Assembly: GCA_013695775.1 (NCBI GenBank)
Contig: JACCZV010000223.1
Location: 1-7,332, forward strand
From: Chitinophagales bacterium
GTDB taxonomy: Bacteria; Bacteroidota; Bacteroidia; Chitinophagales; UBA10324
Length of the DNA: 7,332 nucleotides
Reading direction: 5' to 3'
In this document: positions 5,840-7,332 of the stretch, piece after piece
How the letters are laid out: each line of letters starts with the position of its first letter
Numbering within the stretch: position 1 is the first letter of the stretch
Made by a program: the position numbers and the translations under genes
The notes under the pieces: model-generated
What the model saw: the letters and a program-made list of their open reading frames with translations, nothing else
What the model was told of the DNA's origin: nothing
Databases searched by the model: none

Positions 5840-6526
5840 CTAGTACTTAGAAGGATTTTCAGTTCCAGGGCCACGGAAAGGATCATCCTGCCTGTTGCCC
5901 GAATAATCATTCTGCATATTTCCTCCCGTATTCATGCCGCCAGAATTCATTCCTCCGGAATTCATACCGCCAGAATTCATGCCACCGGTATTCATACCAC
6001 CAGTGTTCATGCTATCACTGTCTTCATTTCTGTTGGACATTGATGAACGTACTGTATTGATCTTATCCTTTACGGTATCAACCACATTGCGTCCTTTGTC
6101 TGCAAGTCTTCTGCCTTGTTCTGCAATTCTTTCACGGGTTACTGAACCCTTATCTGGCGCAAGCAACATACCAGCAGCAACTCCTATAGCTGTACCGGCG
6201 ATGGCTGCTGTTATAATTCCAAGGGTATTGCTATCGTCATCATTGAAATAGGAATCATCGCCCTGGTAGCTGTAATCGTCATCCACATCATTATATGAGC
6301 GTCCTGAACCCATATCGGCAGCATATGAACTTCCGGAACCCATATCTGAACCATATGAATGTCCTGAACCCATCTTCTCTTTAACACTATCTGCCACTCT
6401 GCGGCCCTTTTCTGCCAGGCGATATCGGGTTACTGATCCCTTTTCGGGAGCAAGCAACATTCCGGCACCAATGCCAATGGCGGTGCCTGCGATCGCTGCA
6501 GTAATAATTTTTTCTGTGTCTCTCAT
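5840..6526 (-). CDS. Tandem double YtxH-domain membrane protein with repeat-rich linker and tail (228 aa)
   Basis: Two YtxH units sit in one chain. Unit 1 (residues 1 to about 52) is MRDTEKIITAAIAGTAIG followed by GAGMLLAPEKGSVTRYRLAEKGRRVAD. Unit 2 (about 101-165) repeats it as GIITAAIAGTAIGVAAGMLL followed by APDKGSVTRERIAEQGRRLADKGRNVV. Between them lies a Gly/Ser/Tyr/Asp linker with three MGSG(H/S/R)SY repeats and an acidic DDDYSYQGDDSYFNDDD patch. After unit 2 come six MN(S/T)GG repeats, then a tail ending GTENPSKY, like the neighbour's GTENQSQF. Unit 2 resembles the single-unit neighbour more than unit 1 does. The ATG at 6526-6524 is fixed by the matching MRD start. A typical YtxH protein has one unit, so this is a fusion or internal duplication. 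Its function is unknown; the family suggests a membrane-associated, perhaps stress-related role. It has its own promoter-like element and hairpin. Confidence 0.88.
   Translation of the reverse strand: MRDTEKIITAAIAGTAIGIGAGMLLAPEKGSVTRYRLAEKGRRVADSVKEKMGSGHSYGSDMGSGSSYAADMGSGRSYNDVDDDYSYQGDDSYFNDDDSNTLGIITAAIAGTAIGVAAGMLLAPDKGSVTRERIAEQGRRLADKGRNVVDTVKDKINTVRSSMSNRNEDSDSMNTGGMNTGGMNSGGMNSGGMNSGGMNTGGNMQNDYSGNRQDDPFRGPGTENPSKY
5922..6011. repeat. Coding 15-bp minisatellite, six copies, encoding MN(S/T)GG
   Basis: Six consecutive 15-bp units (starting at 5922, 5937, 5952, 5967, 5982 and 5997) share the plus-strand pattern CC(G/T/A)CC(A/G)G(A/T)(A/G)TTCAT(G/A/T), with a C in place of one G in the first unit. 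On the minus strand each encodes Met-Asn-(Ser/Thr)-Gly-Gly. The unit is a multiple of three, so copy-number change would alter tail length without breaking the frame. Confidence 0.9.
6293..6374. repeat. Coding 30-bp repeat, nearly three copies, in the inter-domain linker
   Basis: Units begin at 6293, 6323 and 6353 with ATATGA, followed by a diverged CCTGAACCCAT or CCGGAACCCAT core. On the minus strand they encode the ten-residue steps MGSG(H/S/R)SY plus three variable residues. The third unit (leftmost in the protein) is cut short by the end of unit 1's helix. Confidence 0.82.
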
Positions 6527-6579
6527 AGTTTAAATTTTAAGGGTTTTTGAAATGATTGTTATCGACTTTATAACATCCA

Positions 6580-6587
6580 CGAATGTA
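6580..6587 (-). promoter_or_regulatory. Putative -7 element (TACATTCG) upstream of the double YtxH gene
   Basis: TACATTCG on the minus strand is one base from the TAnnTTTG consensus and lies 53 nt upstream of the ATG. That is nearly the same place as TACATTTG before the paralog. Both leaders then converge on a similar sequence just before the start (CAAAA..CC.TTAAA...TTAA..TATGAG). No clear -33 box is seen. Support comes mainly from conservation between the two copies. Confidence 0.4.
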
Positions 6588-6653
6588 GATAATTTATAAT
6601 TTCTATATAAAAATATTGCCAAACATTTAACCCTATGTTTTTAACTCCAGAAT

Positions 6654-7332
6654 TTAATAGTTTTCAGGTATATCCAGTTGCTGTCTCATAGCTCTGTCTG
6701 CATTGGAGTGATGTACCCAGTAATCACTCATTATAGTTTTGTTGAGTGTTGCCGTGGTGGTAAGTAATTTTCCGTCAAATCCGGGAAACGTTTCCCCCCA
6801 ACCCCTGATGGTATAGGGAAAATTTTTCTCAAAAGTTATCTTTAGGGTATGTTTCTCAGAGAGATAGTCAATCGTATAAATTCTTGTATCCCCATCTTCA
6901 GTCAGGCTAAGATTTGCGCTTTGAACTGAAAATGGCAGGTGCGTCATCCTGATATAAAAGCTTCCAGGCAATAGTTTTTGTTCGCCTACAGGAAGCCTAT
7001 CAGGAGCCATCCTGATTAGACTCCACAGCTCATCTTCAAGGATGCAATGGGAAAATTGTGCATGGTTATCCCCCTCATCTTCAAAATATGAATTCCATCT
7101 CAAATTGAATTCATTCTGATGGCTATTTAATTGTGTGTAGGTCATTCCACACCACTCTTGAACGGATGCCGCGGTTTTTACGGCAGTGGGATAATTGTTG
7201 ATGTCAACGGGGGAGAATACTGACAACATCATAGAATAAGGATAGAGGCCGGTGTTAAACTTTTTTAACAGGTTTAATTTAAATACAGGCAACCGGTCAT
7301 TACCTGCCGCCTCAGGATTGTCGAGTTTAACC
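6654..7332 (-). CDS. Conserved Bacteroidota protein often mislabelled 'septum formation inhibitor Maf' (C-terminal part; start lies beyond the right edge)
   Basis: The frame is open from the right edge to TAA at 6654-6656, about 225 residues, beginning VKLDNPEAAGNDRLPVFKLN. The first TTG in the window (7292-7290) is an internal Leu codon, not a start, because upstream coding is clearly continuous. Recognisable stretches are KKFNTGLYPYSMMLSVFSPV, QEWCGMTYTQLN, SYFEDEGD, LEDELWSLIR, LPVGEQKLLPGSFY, FPYTIRGWGETFPG, TTTATLNKT and YWVHHSNADRAMR. From memory these match a widespread Bacteroidota family of about 300 aa, often secreted or lipoprotein-like, that databases call 'septum formation inhibitor Maf'. 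It has none of the features of the true Maf nucleotide pyrophosphatase fold. The biochemical function is unknown. Whether a signal peptide or lipobox is present cannot be judged here. No clear terminator is visible between its stop and the YtxH gene, so some read-through into the latter is possible. Confidence 0.8.
   Translation of the reverse strand, partial: VKLDNPEAAGNDRLPVFKLNLLKKFNTGLYPYSMMLSVFSPVDINNYPTAVKTAASVQEWCGMTYTQLNSHQNEFNLRWNSYFEDEGDNHAQFSHCILEDELWSLIRMAPDRLPVGEQKLLPGSFYIRMTHLPFSVQSANLSLTEDGDTRIYTIDYLSEKHTLKITFEKNFPYTIRGWGETFPGFDGKLLTTTATLNKTIMSDYWVHHSNADRAMRQQLDIPENY

Noticed and set aside
5934..6251. Plus-strand frame beginning with repeated PPEFI/PPEFM units
   Set aside because: This is the reverse read of the MN(S/T)GG minisatellite and the YtxH helix; the apparent proline repeat is a by-product of the 15-bp units.

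Overview
The window looks like a piece of a Bacteroidota (Bacteroidetes) chromosome. The evidence is a C-terminal type IX secretion sorting domain, a Bacteroidota-type fused isobutyryl-CoA mutase, a TAnnTTTG promoter element, and a conserved protein that is (from memory) found mainly in this phylum. Base composition is moderate to AT-leaning. Shine-Dalgarno sequences are mostly weak or absent, as is usual in this phylum. I see no tRNA, rRNA, CRISPR array, insertion sequence or phage gene.

Left part (1-1700, all minus strand): the 5' end of a DinB-like gene (1-108) runs off the window edge. Two decayed surface or secreted-protein genes follow. One is an outer-membrane beta-barrel gene (242-852) with a good signal-peptide start and a good barrel C-terminus, but two in-frame stops and a frameshift. 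The other is a type IX secretion cargo gene (933 to about 1695), frameshifted near 1386-1400 and lacking any credible 5' end. A hairpin with a T-run (879-923) still lies just behind the cargo gene.

Centre (1861-5247, plus strand): one intact gene for IcmF, the fused adenosylcobalamin-dependent isobutyryl-CoA mutase. It has an N-terminal B12 domain, a MeaB-like GTPase chaperone domain and a C-terminal substrate-binding mutase barrel. The two residues that separate isobutyryl-CoA from methylmalonyl-CoA mutases are Phe and Gln, so the predicted reaction is isobutyryl-CoA to n-butyryl-CoA.

Right part (5278-7332, minus strand): two tandem paralogous genes for YtxH-type small membrane proteins. 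One has a single unit (92 aa). The other is an internally duplicated 228-aa form with two low-complexity repeat tracts. The duplication includes the promoter/leader region and the terminator hairpins. Last comes the 3' part of a conserved Bacteroidota hypothetical gene, often labelled 'septum formation inhibitor Maf' in databases, which runs off the right edge.

The genes do not form one pathway. icmF stands alone and is convergent with the YtxH pair. I found no new multi-gene system. The most distinctive features are the side-by-side gene decay on the left and the duplicated, repeat-bearing YtxH pair with a shared C-terminal tail.
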